Assembly: GCF_000764205.1 (NCBI RefSeq) | Contig: NZ_JQDZ01000112.1 | Location: 186,001-250,000, forward strand | Source: Thalassotalea sp. ND16A | GTDB lineage: Bacteria > Pseudomonadota > Gammaproteobacteria > Enterobacterales > Alteromonadaceae | Direction of reading: 5' to 3' | DNA length: 64,000 bases | Part shown: positions 17,165 through 26,022 of the stretch, one piece after another | Position numbering within the stretch: the first letter of the stretch is position 1 | Layout of the letters: each line of letters opens with the position of its first letter | Position numbers and translations under genes: made by a program | The notes under the pieces: generated by a model | Told to the model about the DNA's origin: nothing | Seen by the model: the letters and a program-made list of their open reading frames with translations, nothing else | The model's database searches: none

Positions 17165-18289
17165 TTAGAGGTTTACTCTCAGCCCTAAAGCAAATTCAGA
17201 ATCATCGTTACCGGTACTACCGTCTGCATTGGTGTCGTCATGGAGTACAGCTTCGGCATAAATGAGGCCAAAATTATTATCAAATTTATATTCGGCACCA
17301 ATATAGTTGTAATACATTTCATAATCGCTATCGGATTGATCAGATTCTAATAAATTGAAACCACCATAAACGCCAAATCGACTTGGCATTGAGTATTTAA
17401 TATAGACTTCTGAGCCGTTCGCATCGATATAATCACCATCATTGTCTAATTCATGATATTCAGAAGTAACCACAGCCAATGCCGCATGAAAGCCGATGTT
17501 GGCATCACCATAAGTTGCACTAAAGCCGGATATGAGATCATCGGCACTGCCACCGCCAAAGGTTTGTGAAATATCGATTTCACTGGTATTAATCGCGGCA
17601 CCAACGCCAAAATCTTGCCATTGGTAACTTACCGCCAAACCATAGCCGTTGCCCATGGTTGCTACTTCTACACCATCCAACTCTGTGCCTGGTGCACTCG
17701 CAATTACTGCCTCATCTTGAGCTTGCATTTGCACGCCAATATTAAAGTTACCAAATGCTTTTCGCCAGGTGATTGCCTGTTCGGCACGACCAGTTCCTGA
17801 TAAACCACCGTCGGTACCTAAATTATATGCTCCGGTGGCATTACCGCCATAATAATTCAAAACATCGGTTACCCCGACCACATCATAAAAAACGGCCCAT
17901 TGTTTACCCACACCGAAACTGCCCCATTGTTCATGGTCGAAACGTACATAACCAAGCCGTGAAGTTAACGCATCTCCGCTACTGCCTGAAGGGCCGCTTC
18001 TGTCACCGGAAAGGGTCAAATTGGCATTTTTTTCAAAGTTTGTTGCCCACTCAAAAGTTAGCCCTGCGCTCCAGTCGCCCTCTATTTTATGGGTTAAATC
18101 TATGCCCCAGCGAGAGCCTGAATCGGTAATTTCATCGGAATCTTCAGTGCTTTGTAAAGTGAGTCTAAGCCAGCCCCGGGTCGCGATAGAAGTATCATCA
18201 TTTTTGAAAATGTCTATGGCATTGGCTTGTTGCGATGCAAATATTCCAGACACAACTGCGGCAGTAATGATCTTGGATTTATATCTCAT
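17165..18289 (-). CDS. Gram-negative porin (trimeric, OmpC/OmpF-like)
   Basis: A 374-residue outer-membrane porin. The signal peptide ends at QQANA (residue 24) before IDIFKNDD. The mature part has the typical porin features: an early strand TRGWLRLTLQST, LTHKIEGDWSAGLTFEWA, an RLGYVRFDHEQWGSFGVGKQWAVFYD segment in which the FGVGKQW loop 3 region is recognisable, and acidic loops. The C-terminus is ALGLRVNL, ending in Leu rather than the more usual Phe. It probably allows diffusion of small solutes. It is monocistronic or followed by nnrS, and divergent from the desulfurase-rhodanese fusion across 275 bases. Confidence 0.9.
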   Translation of the reverse strand: MRYKSKIITAAVVSGIFASQQANAIDIFKNDDTSIATRGWLRLTLQSTEDSDEITDSGSRWGIDLTHKIEGDWSAGLTFEWATNFEKNANLTLSGDRSGPSGSSGDALTSRLGYVRFDHEQWGSFGVGKQWAVFYDVVGVTDVLNYYGGNATGAYNLGTDGGLSGTGRAEQAITWRKAFGNFNIGVQMQAQDEAVIASAPGTELDGVEVATMGNGYGLAVSYQWQDFGVGAAINTSEIDISQTFGGGSADDLISGFSATYGDANIGFHAALAVVTSEYHELDNDGDYIDANGSEVYIKYSMPSRFGVYGGFNLLESDQSDSDYEMYYNYIGAEYKFDNNFGLIYAEAVLHDDTNADGSTGNDDSEFALGLRVNL

Positions 18290-18564
18290 TAAGGGTATCC
18301 CCGGTTTGCTACTGTTTTTATTAATTCTAATAAGTATATGCGAAGATCTTGATATTTCTCGTTTTTAACAAAATATTAAAATTAATGACATGTTAATGCC
18401 TGGTTAAGGTCTTTTTTTATATCGTTAACGTAAAGTTTGGCTGCCAAAATTTAGTGCGATTTTAATAAAATTAACCGGCTTTCTACCGCTTATAACCTAG
18501 CGTTACAAGATATAATTGGTTAGTATAAGCGGTAATTGTTGAAAACCACATTTAGAAGTACCAC

Positions 18565-20874
18565 ATGTTAAACCTTACTGATATACAGCCCCAGCAAAAC
18601 GAAGTGTATTTGGATAATAACGCGACGACTCCGGTATTGCCGCAAGCGGCTGCAGCTGCCATTCATACCATGAACCTTTGTTACGGTAATCCAAGTTCTA
18701 GTCATATGACCGGGGTTCGTGCAAAGTACATACTCGATTCTACTCGTACTTTAGCGCGTCAGGTGATCGGTGCAACAGACGGTAAAATTATCTTTACCAG
18801 TGGCGCTACTGAAGGCATTCAAACTGCAATTATTTCGGCGCTTAATGCGGCCCGTCAAACGCCTCATCATATATCAAAGCCAGTATTGCTCTACGGTGCC
18901 ACTGAGCATAAAGCAGTGCCGGAAACATTGAAACACTGGAATCAAATGCTCAATATTGGCGCCGAAGTTGTCGCCATACCGGTAGACAATGACGGTATTT
19001 TAGATTTTGATTTTATTGCCGCTAATGTCGACTCCGCATTAATGATTTGTACTATGGCAGCAAACAATGAAACCGGTGTTTTCCAGGACTTACAAGGCCT
19101 GGAAGTGGTGATTCGTGACAACAATCCAAATGTGTTGTGGATGGTGGATTGTGTTCAGGGTTTAGGTAAAATCTCCCTTAATATGTCAAATACCAGTATC
19201 GATTATGCGCCATTTAGTGGTCATAAATTATACGGCCCGAAAGGGATAGGGTTTATGTACGTGCGTGAAACGGCACCTTATACGCCATTTATCGCCGGTG
19301 GTGGTCAAGAAAACGGGTTACGTTCAGGTACTGAGAACCTGCCTGGTATCGCCTCATTAAATGCCATCTTTAAACTGCTTGCAGATGAAAACGATGACAC
19401 CTTTAAGTCACACGATGTTTTAGTCTCTTATCGGGCACAATTAGCGAAGGCGCTGGCGGAAGTATTTCCAGAAATTGTGTACAACCACAATTTTGACTGC
19501 TCACTGCCAACAACGCTGAACTTTGCGGTGAAAGGCTTATCGAGCAAAGACATTATGAACTTATTTGATGCTGCGAAAATTAGGGTGAGTGCCGGCTCGG
19601 CTTGTAGCTCAAAAGTGACCGGTAGTTTTGTGCTTGATGCCATGGGTAAGCCTAGCTGGCAGAGTGAGGGCGCGATACGCATGTCGTTTGGCCCAGCCTC
19701 TACTCAAGCGGAAATTGATTATGCCTGTACTGCCATTAAAAATGCGGTAATGGCAATGAGAAATAGTTGCTTAATTCTTTCTGATACCGATGAGAACGTT
19801 GACTCAAAAGTGAATGGCCTGCAACAGTGGATTTACGATCAGCAGTGTACCTGGTGTTACATAGATAAAGATTCAAAAGAAGTACTGCTGATCGATCCAG
19901 TGCCAGAGTTAGTGGCTAAATTTGATACGCTGGTATCGTGTCAAAACTATACCGTAAAGGCGATTCTAGCGACGCATATCCATGATCAGCAAAGCAATTG
20001 TCCGGCGGAAATCCGCGAAATTTTAGCAACGAAAATGCCTGCCGGTAGCTATGATCAACTGGGTTGGGATCCTGCTTCAACATTAACGGTCATCTTAGAA
20101 AATGGTGAAACTGCGCCAGCAATTACCATCGGCAATAAAGTTGTCGCGCAACTTGCCTTACCAGGACACACTAGCAACAGTGTTGCCTATTTATTAGGTA
20201 CGCCAAGCGCAGGCAAATTAACAGCCAATGCTATTGATTACGTGTTCTGTGGTGATACATTACAAATTGGCGGTATCGGTCGAAGCGACTTTAAAGTAAG
20301 TGATAGCGAGGCACTTTATCAGTCGATTCAACGATTAGCCGCGAGCATCACAAATCAAACCTTAATGTGTCCAGCACACGATTATAAGCAATTATTCACG
20401 ACTAGTTTAGAGTTAGAGTGTGCCAATAGTGCGCTATTAAATAAGGTGATCGCCGGTAATGTAGATGCTGCAGGTTTTGTTGCCAGTAAAGCCGAGCTTG
20501 ATAAGAAAATCACCGTTAGTGATGCCCCCGAACTTTGTGGCAACATCAATAAATCTATAGACCCATCAATTGATGTTAATCCGGAAAATTTGGTCGCATT
20601 CTTAGTTGAAAATGATGTGATGGTGCTAGATGTTCGTGAGCCGCATGAGTTTGCTGCACATCAACAAAAATACCTGGCGGATCAAAAAATTGTCAATGTA
20701 CCACTGACCAAACTGACCGAGTTTGTCCATGATTTTGCCGGTCAAAAACAAGATGAAAATTTTGTTTGTATTTGTCGTAGTGGCAGCCGCAGTGATGCGG
20801 CCGCAAAAACGTTAAAACGCATGGGTTTTGCCAATGTTTATCATGTACCAGGCGGTTATGCCTTAGTAAGCTAA
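18565..20874 (+). CDS. Cysteine desulfurase / persulfide-dioxygenase-like MBL / rhodanese fusion
   Basis: A 769-residue protein of three domains. Residues 1-400 are a NifS/IscS-type cysteine desulfurase: YLDNNATTP (15-23), PLP Lys221 in SGHKLYG, and persulfide Cys347 in SAGSACSS. Residues about 415-640 are a metallo-beta-lactamase fold like ETHE1 persulfide dioxygenase: THIHD with His471, GHT with His535, GD with Asp564, and AHDY with His605. The second-metal Asp-His of the THxHxDH motif is missing, which fits a mononuclear iron site. Residues about 670-769 are a rhodanese with catalytic Cys737 (CRSGSRS). One polypeptide could thus make a persulfide from cysteine, oxidise it to sulfite and transfer sulfur. 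It is convergent with sapC with no gap. Domain calls are firm; the combined reaction is inferred. Confidence 0.93.
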   Translation: MLNLTDIQPQQNEVYLDNNATTPVLPQAAAAAIHTMNLCYGNPSSSHMTGVRAKYILDSTRTLARQVIGATDGKIIFTSGATEGIQTAIISALNAARQTPHHISKPVLLYGATEHKAVPETLKHWNQMLNIGAEVVAIPVDNDGILDFDFIAANVDSALMICTMAANNETGVFQDLQGLEVVIRDNNPNVLWMVDCVQGLGKISLNMSNTSIDYAPFSGHKLYGPKGIGFMYVRETAPYTPFIAGGGQENGLRSGTENLPGIASLNAIFKLLADENDDTFKSHDVLVSYRAQLAKALAEVFPEIVYNHNFDCSLPTTLNFAVKGLSSKDIMNLFDAAKIRVSAGSACSSKVTGSFVLDAMGKPSWQSEGAIRMSFGPASTQAEIDYACTAIKNAVMAMRNSCLILSDTDENVDSKVNGLQQWIYDQQCTWCYIDKDSKEVLLIDPVPELVAKFDTLVSCQNYTVKAILATHIHDQQSNCPAEIREILATKMPAGSYDQLGWDPASTLTVILENGETAPAITIGNKVVAQLALPGHTSNSVAYLLGTPSAGKLTANAIDYVFCGDTLQIGGIGRSDFKVSDSEALYQSIQRLAASITNQTLMCPAHDYKQLFTTSLELECANSALLNKVIAGNVDAAGFVASKAELDKKITVSDAPELCGNINKSIDPSIDVNPENLVAFLVENDVMVLDVREPHEFAAHQQKYLADQKIVNVPLTKLTEFVHDFAGQKQDENFVCICRSGSRSDAAAKTLKRMGFANVYHVPGGYALVS

Positions 20875-21612
20875 TTAACTCAGATTTTTTGATCGCTGAT
20901 TTTTACGAGATATCAACGCTTCAACCTGTTGCATTGAGGTGAATATGTCAGTGATCAATTTGACATAACCTAAATTTTCAAATTCTTGCTGAGCCGCTGT
21001 CGGCACTTGTACCAGCATTTCTTTATTTATGGTGTACAAGCCCTGTAGGTTCAGCTGTTCGCCATTTTCAAAGCGAATATCTAAATCTACCGCTTCTAAT
21101 AAATTCTCTGCCAATAACGCCTCGATGAACTGCTGGTTGAATCTTAACCCTTCGACAAATTGCGCCAACTGAGTGGCTTTGGTTTGTAAATATTGGGTCG
21201 CACGACCTTGCACGAATAAGGCCTCACCTTGAGTTTGCTGGACACGAGCGCTGTCAACATCAATGGCAAGTGCTGGTTTTGATACCTGCTCAGTGTTTCG
21301 CTGTTGTGTTTCTTCGATTAAGAAAAATGGGGTGGTTTGTATTTTTAACGGGATATAGGCGCTTTGCCAGTATCCATCTGTAACAAACAGGTTTTCGTCT
21401 ACGTTTAAACCGAGCAACGCCATCAGGTTAAATTGCCCGGTTTCCGGGTCTTTGGCGAAAAATATCGGAAAGTGTTGCGCAATTTCTGTAAACTCTTGCG
21501 GCACGGTTTGCACCATGTGCATCATCGAGGTTTCAGCGATACTGCCCAGAGGCAATACTTTTGTGTGCTGATGGCTTGCACTGTCTAATTTTTCTAATTT
21601 GAGCATCTTCAT
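20875..21612 (-). CDS. SapC family protein
   Basis: A 245-residue protein of the SapC family, named after an S-layer-associated protein of Campylobacter but common in TonB-receptor gene clusters of Caulobacterales, Xanthomonadales and Alteromonadales, where its role is unknown. Typical features are HFPIFFAKDPETGQFNLMALLGL, a TDGYWQSAYIPLKIQTTPFFL stretch read as two adjoining segments, and a late TLYTI-type region (LQGLYTINKEML). An in-frame ATG at 21666 would overlap the upstream gene by 28 bases; the ATG at 21612, after GTGGA, is more likely. It is the last gene of the operon that starts with the TonB receptor at 29.9 kb. Confidence 0.85.
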   Translation of the reverse strand: MKMLKLEKLDSASHQHTKVLPLGSIAETSMMHMVQTVPQEFTEIAQHFPIFFAKDPETGQFNLMALLGLNVDENLFVTDGYWQSAYIPLKIQTTPFFLIEETQQRNTEQVSKPALAIDVDSARVQQTQGEALFVQGRATQYLQTKATQLAQFVEGLRFNQQFIEALLAENLLEAVDLDIRFENGEQLNLQGLYTINKEMLVQVPTAAQQEFENLGYVKLITDIFTSMQQVEALISRKNQRSKNLS

Positions 21613-21638
21613 TCCACAACTTTTTTCGTTAAAATTAG

Positions 21639-23195
21639 TTAAACTTTCTGAAAGCCAAACTGACATACCTTGTTAATCAACTCGCGATTGCTCGGCAGCG
21701 CCGTTACGTAGCGTTTGGTTAGCTGCTGATTTTCGGCAAACATTTTTGCCGCTTTGCGCTGTACGTCATCACTAACAAAGCCAGTCTCAGTCGAATGATT
21801 ATAATCCATGCCATAGAGTACATACTGGTAGCTTGCCGCCGAAAACATTTCCCGCTTGCGTGGAAAGTCGTACTCAGATGGCGACCGGTGTTGCCATAAC
21901 GCCATTAATTCTTGCAGGCTTTCGGGAATGGTTTGTGGGTCGCGGTTGTCACGCCAAAATGCGCTATCGTCACGTTTGCTGGCTACATAATGTAACTTGA
22001 GAAAATCGATCACCCGATCCCAGTTATATTGAATTTTATCATTATAACTTTTGGCAACAATATCCATGGTTTCGCGATTGGCCGGCAGTTGCTCACTGAT
22101 ACTGGCACAGGCCAGTTCAATCATCACCAAAGCCGAGGCTTCCAGTGGCTCTAAAAAACCGGCTGACATGCCAACGGCAACACAATTGTTGACCCAAAAT
22201 TTTTCTCTGACGCCTGGGTTGATATCGATTTTACGAAAGTTTAAATCCTTGGCCTTATCGCCAATCGATTCCGCCAGATAGTCCCTTAATAACTGTTCGG
22301 CACGTTCTTGACTCGAATGCTTACTCGAATAGACATGGCCGATACCACGACGTGTCGGTAAACCGATATCCCAAATCCAGCCCGATTCTTGTGCGGTTGA
22401 AATGGTGTGTGAGGCAATAGGGCTGTCGGCAGAGTCGTAAGGCACTTGTACTGCCAGGGCGGTATCGATAAACAGGATATCTTTTTTACACACTGAAGGG
22501 ACGTTATAGTGCTTGCCAATCAGCAGGGCGGAGAAACCGGTACAGTCGATAAATAAATCGCCAGCAATATCTCCATGACTGCGACTACTAACCGAGGCAA
22601 TGTCGCCATTTTCTGCGGAATTTACCGCTGAAACATGGTCGAGAATATGGTGAACACCTAAGTTTTTGGTACAGTGGTTTTTCAAAAAATCGGCAAATTT
22701 TCCAGCATCCAGGTGATAAGCGTAATTCGCCACGGCGGCGTATTCTGGTGTAGAAATTAATTTTGGTGCTAAATCGCGCTCACACAATTGTTCTTGATAA
22801 CACACCGCATTGGAAAACGACACCGGGGATTTCGCCATCTTCCACGGCTTGAATAAATCGACATCAAAATATCCTTGTGGCAATACCAATGGATGATAAT
22901 AAAAATCATCGTCGCTGTTGGTTACCCATTTGGCAAATTTGGCGCCTTGTTTGAAACTGGCGTCGCATTCGCGCATAAAATCGGTTTCAGATACGCCCAT
23001 GTTTCTTAGGGTATTACGCATGGTGGGCCAGGTGCCTTCACCAACCCCGATGGTTTTTACGTCGGGTGATTCGATAAGCGTTATTTTAATGCCGCCTGGC
23101 TGGTTGGCATGATGATTTGCCGCCAGTGTACCCGCCGCTATCCAGCCAGCACTGCCGCCGCCAACAATTACGATGTGTTTCAATTCATTGCTCAT
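21639..23195 (-). CDS. Tryptophan halogenase-family flavoprotein
   Basis: A 518-residue flavin-dependent halogenase homolog. The FAD motif VGGGSAGWIAAGTLA is at residues 11-25. Lys82 (ASFKQGAKF) sits where PrnA carries its catalytic lysine. The second hallmark WxWxIP appears as WIWDIG (273-278), so the final Pro is replaced by Gly. FCDCTG-type sequence is represented by FIDCTGFSALLIG. Such homologs are common beside TonB receptors and SapC, and most have no proven halogenase activity. The start overlaps the stop of the NhaC gene by four bases (ATGA), implying coupled translation. Reaction and substrate are unknown; the altered motif argues for caution in calling it a halogenase. Confidence 0.88.
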   Translation of the reverse strand: MSNELKHIVIVGGGSAGWIAAGTLAANHHANQPGGIKITLIESPDVKTIGVGEGTWPTMRNTLRNMGVSETDFMRECDASFKQGAKFAKWVTNSDDDFYYHPLVLPQGYFDVDLFKPWKMAKSPVSFSNAVCYQEQLCERDLAPKLISTPEYAAVANYAYHLDAGKFADFLKNHCTKNLGVHHILDHVSAVNSAENGDIASVSSRSHGDIAGDLFIDCTGFSALLIGKHYNVPSVCKKDILFIDTALAVQVPYDSADSPIASHTISTAQESGWIWDIGLPTRRGIGHVYSSKHSSQERAEQLLRDYLAESIGDKAKDLNFRKIDINPGVREKFWVNNCVAVGMSAGFLEPLEASALVMIELACASISEQLPANRETMDIVAKSYNDKIQYNWDRVIDFLKLHYVASKRDDSAFWRDNRDPQTIPESLQELMALWQHRSPSEYDFPRKREMFSAASYQYVLYGMDYNHSTETGFVSDDVQRKAAKMFAENQQLTKRYVTALPSNRELINKVCQFGFQKV

Positions 23196-24703
23196 AATTC
23201 AACCCGTTTTACTCGTCTTAACTTTTTCGGAATTTTTAATTGTTGGTTAATGTTGTCGCTATCTTTTTTTACCAAGCTTTTCACTTTATAGCCTAGCAGC
23301 GCACAAGTAATGCCGACAATTGGTGTTAACCAATTAAAGAAACAAAATACCGCATACTCCAGTGGGTTTACCAGTAACACCGACTGCATATAGGCACCAC
23401 AGGTATTCCACGGCACGAGCGGTGAGGTTACCGTGCCACCATCTTCTAGCGCCCGAGATAAATTCTCCGGGGCAAGATCGCGTTTACTGTACTCATCTTT
23501 AAACATTCTGCCCGGCATTACAATCGCAATGTATTGATCGGCGGCGATACAGTTTGTGCCGAAGGCGGTGATGATAGTAGTGGTAATTAATGAACTGGCC
23601 CTTTGTGAAAAGCGGATCAAGGTAGCAACGATTTTTTCCAATAAACCAACCCCTTCCATAATGGCGCCAAATGTCATTGCACAAATAATTAACCAAATTG
23701 TATTTAGCATTGAGCCCATACCGCCGCCGCTAAGCAGGTCGTCCATTAATGGGTTGCCAGTATTTAACTTTACCCCTTCGTGCATGACTTTCCAAACTAC
23801 GGTGATGTTGGCGCTTAAACTGCTAAGGCCACTATCGGCATACGATAAAATTAAATCTTGTTGGAACAACATCGCCCAAATTGCACCGGCAATAGCGCCG
23901 ATGCCAATGGCTGGAAATGCCGGGACTTTTTTTACCGCCAAAGTCAAGGTAACCACTAAAGGTAACAGTAAATACCAGTCGATAAAGTACACTTGTTGCA
24001 GGCTGTTCAGTAAGGTGTCTAGCTGACCGTCGATAATCGGCGTATCTTGATTAAAGCCCAGAATTAGGAATATAAATAAGGCGATAATAAAGCTGGGCAC
24101 AGTACTCCAGGTCATGTGCTTAATATGGGTGAATAATTCGGTACCTGCCACGGCAGGAGCCAAATTTGTGGTATCCGATAGTGGTGAGAGTTTGTCACCG
24201 AAATAGGCACCACTGATAATCGCACCTGCAGTAATTGGCGCCGAAATGTTTAACCCGTTGGCAACGCCCATTAAGGCGACACCTATGGTTGCCGCAACGG
24301 TCCAGCTACTGCCGATGCTAATCGCTACGATGGCACAAATGATTGAACAGCTAACATAAAAGTAATCAGGATTAAGAATTTGTAAACCGTAATAAATCAT
24401 TGTTGGCACAGTACCGGCTAATAACCAGGTACCAATTAATGTACCTACCGCCAGCAAAATAAGAATGGCGCCAAGGGTAAGACTGATGCCTTTAACAATG
24501 CTTTTTTCAATGTGTTTGCGCTGGTGACCATTTTTTAAACCTATGAGAGTGGCAATACCCGCGCAAATCATTAAGGCTATTTGATTAGGTCCTGATGACG
24601 AGTTATCACCAAAATAAAATACCGCCATTGATAACAACAGCAACAGGAAAAATATCGGAACTAAAGCATCAAGTAAGCTTGGTCTACGGGCTGTGTGGGT
24701 CAT
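23192..24703 (-). CDS. NhaC family Na+/H+ antiporter-type transporter
   Basis: A 503-residue inner-membrane protein with about 12 helices. The N-terminus PSLLDALVPIFFLLLLLS and segments such as GSSWTVAATIGVALMG, GAYFGDKLSPLSDTTNLAP and TSPLVPWNTCGAYM are characteristic of the NhaC family. Members exchange Na+ with protons or with organic anions and amino acids (MleN-type malate/lactate exchange, for example). Because it lies directly downstream of two saccharopine dehydrogenases, an amino-acid substrate such as lysine is possible but unproven. Two ATG codons are adjacent; the second (24703) is better spaced from GAAGG. It is coupled to the halogenase-like gene by an ATGA overlap. Confidence 0.9.
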   Translation of the reverse strand: MTHTARRPSLLDALVPIFFLLLLLSMAVFYFGDNSSSGPNQIALMICAGIATLIGLKNGHQRKHIEKSIVKGISLTLGAILILLAVGTLIGTWLLAGTVPTMIYYGLQILNPDYFYVSCSIICAIVAISIGSSWTVAATIGVALMGVANGLNISAPITAGAIISGAYFGDKLSPLSDTTNLAPAVAGTELFTHIKHMTWSTVPSFIIALFIFLILGFNQDTPIIDGQLDTLLNSLQQVYFIDWYLLLPLVVTLTLAVKKVPAFPAIGIGAIAGAIWAMLFQQDLILSYADSGLSSLSANITVVWKVMHEGVKLNTGNPLMDDLLSGGGMGSMLNTIWLIICAMTFGAIMEGVGLLEKIVATLIRFSQRASSLITTTIITAFGTNCIAADQYIAIVMPGRMFKDEYSKRDLAPENLSRALEDGGTVTSPLVPWNTCGAYMQSVLLVNPLEYAVFCFFNWLTPIVGITCALLGYKVKSLVKKDSDNINQQLKIPKKLRRVKRVEL

Positions 24704-24846
24704 CATTACCTTCTTTTGTTGCGCTGGAAATATTGTAGTTTTTGTTATCTTATCTTGTGCATTTAATATTGGTTTAATTTGATTTCAATGTAGTGCATAA
24801 GCAAGTTAATCAAGGTGAAAAGGCACTGGTTAACTTGCTATTGTTG

Positions 24847-26013
24847 CTATGCCAAGTGATTACGGTTGCTGATCGATTCTCCTGAATCGGTTAATCTCTT
24901 GATCCAGTTACGAACCTGTTTTGGCGCTTTTGGCGCCGCACTAACACCCGCTTTTATCTCGTTATTTAGCACCGATAAAATAGCGAATGCTACGGGAATC
25001 GAAACCAGTCTCGCCATTGCTTGTCCCGACGCATTACCGCTACAGTCGAGCAAGTAACTTTGTTGCCAGATTTTTTCATCTTTTTGCTTTGCCTCTAGCT
25101 CAACATAAAGTACTACCCTGTCCGGTTCATCGTCATTATAGGCATACTTTTGCTCTAGCTGCTGGCTGATTTCAGTGAGTCGCGCTTCACTTTCATCAAC
25201 CGATAACAGGGCAATTTCATCAAAAAGGTATTGCCATGCTGTTGACCAACCAGCGAGTCTTAACGTACCTCTGACAAACTCTTTTACCTGGTCATCGGCT
25301 AGCTGATACTGTTCGATAAAAGGGGTAGAATCTCGGTTTGGGTATGCCTGAAAGGTTTCCTGACCAGCAACTAAATCAACCGGATAATCACGCAATGCTT
25401 CCCATGGTGCCTGTGAGGTTTTTGTTTCTCCCGCACTTATCCATTTTGCCGGCGATTTAAGTGCTTTTAACACCCCTAGTGGCGACCAGCTAAATTTGTA
25501 TTTAAAGTCGTTTACTATTTTCGGAAAGCCACCACAGTATGAGCGAAAATATAATTCGTTGTCTGGGTTAAACTGCTCACTCTGATGATACTGAGCCACT
25601 AAATCATGGGCGAATAAGTGATCGATGCCCGGATCTAAACCGACTTCATTAACCAAACATAAGTTCAATGCCTTGGCTTTGTGATCCAGTGCTGCCATGT
25701 CAGCAGAAATATAGCTGCTTGAGACAAAGTGCGCCTGTTTATCGAGACACAAGGTCGTCACCTGTAAATGCTTGCTTGCCGGCAGCATAGAAACGACAAC
25801 ATCACCTGGGTTGATGGCCTCGGCTAAAACATCCCAGTCGAGCTGCAAAATTGACGTGTTATCGGCAATATCATTTAATGTCGCTTGGGCTTTTGCCAGA
25901 GAGCGGTTCCAAACAATAAGCGGGTGCTCACTTTCGGCCAGTAATTTAATTCCTGGCTTTGAGGATAGACCGGCACCAAGCCAGTGAATTGTGGGGTTCG
26001 TATTGTTTGTCAT
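24847..26013 (-). CDS. Saccharopine dehydrogenase, glutamate-forming type (LYS9-like)
   Basis: A 388-residue member of the saccharopine dehydrogenase family. The N-terminal Rossmann region begins IHWLGAGLSSKPGIKLL, with a DVVVSMLPASKHLQV segment and the family signature EVGLDPGIDHLFAHDLV near residue 140, followed by YCGGFPKIVNDFKYKFSWSP in two parts. This is the pattern of yeast LYS9 and the SDH half of the animal AASS protein, which splits saccharopine into glutamate and 2-aminoadipate semialdehyde. It starts 9 bases after the LYS1-like gene, so the two are co-transcribed and should act in sequence. The direction (degradation) is inferred from the glutaryl-CoA dehydrogenase nearby. Confidence 0.88.
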   Translation of the reverse strand: MTNNTNPTIHWLGAGLSSKPGIKLLAESEHPLIVWNRSLAKAQATLNDIADNTSILQLDWDVLAEAINPGDVVVSMLPASKHLQVTTLCLDKQAHFVSSSYISADMAALDHKAKALNLCLVNEVGLDPGIDHLFAHDLVAQYHQSEQFNPDNELYFRSYCGGFPKIVNDFKYKFSWSPLGVLKALKSPAKWISAGETKTSQAPWEALRDYPVDLVAGQETFQAYPNRDSTPFIEQYQLADDQVKEFVRGTLRLAGWSTAWQYLFDEIALLSVDESEARLTEISQQLEQKYAYNDDEPDRVVLYVELEAKQKDEKIWQQSYLLDCSGNASGQAMARLVSIPVAFAILSVLNNEIKAGVSAAPKAPKQVRNWIKRLTDSGESISNRNHLA

Positions 26014-26022
26014 GATGGACCT

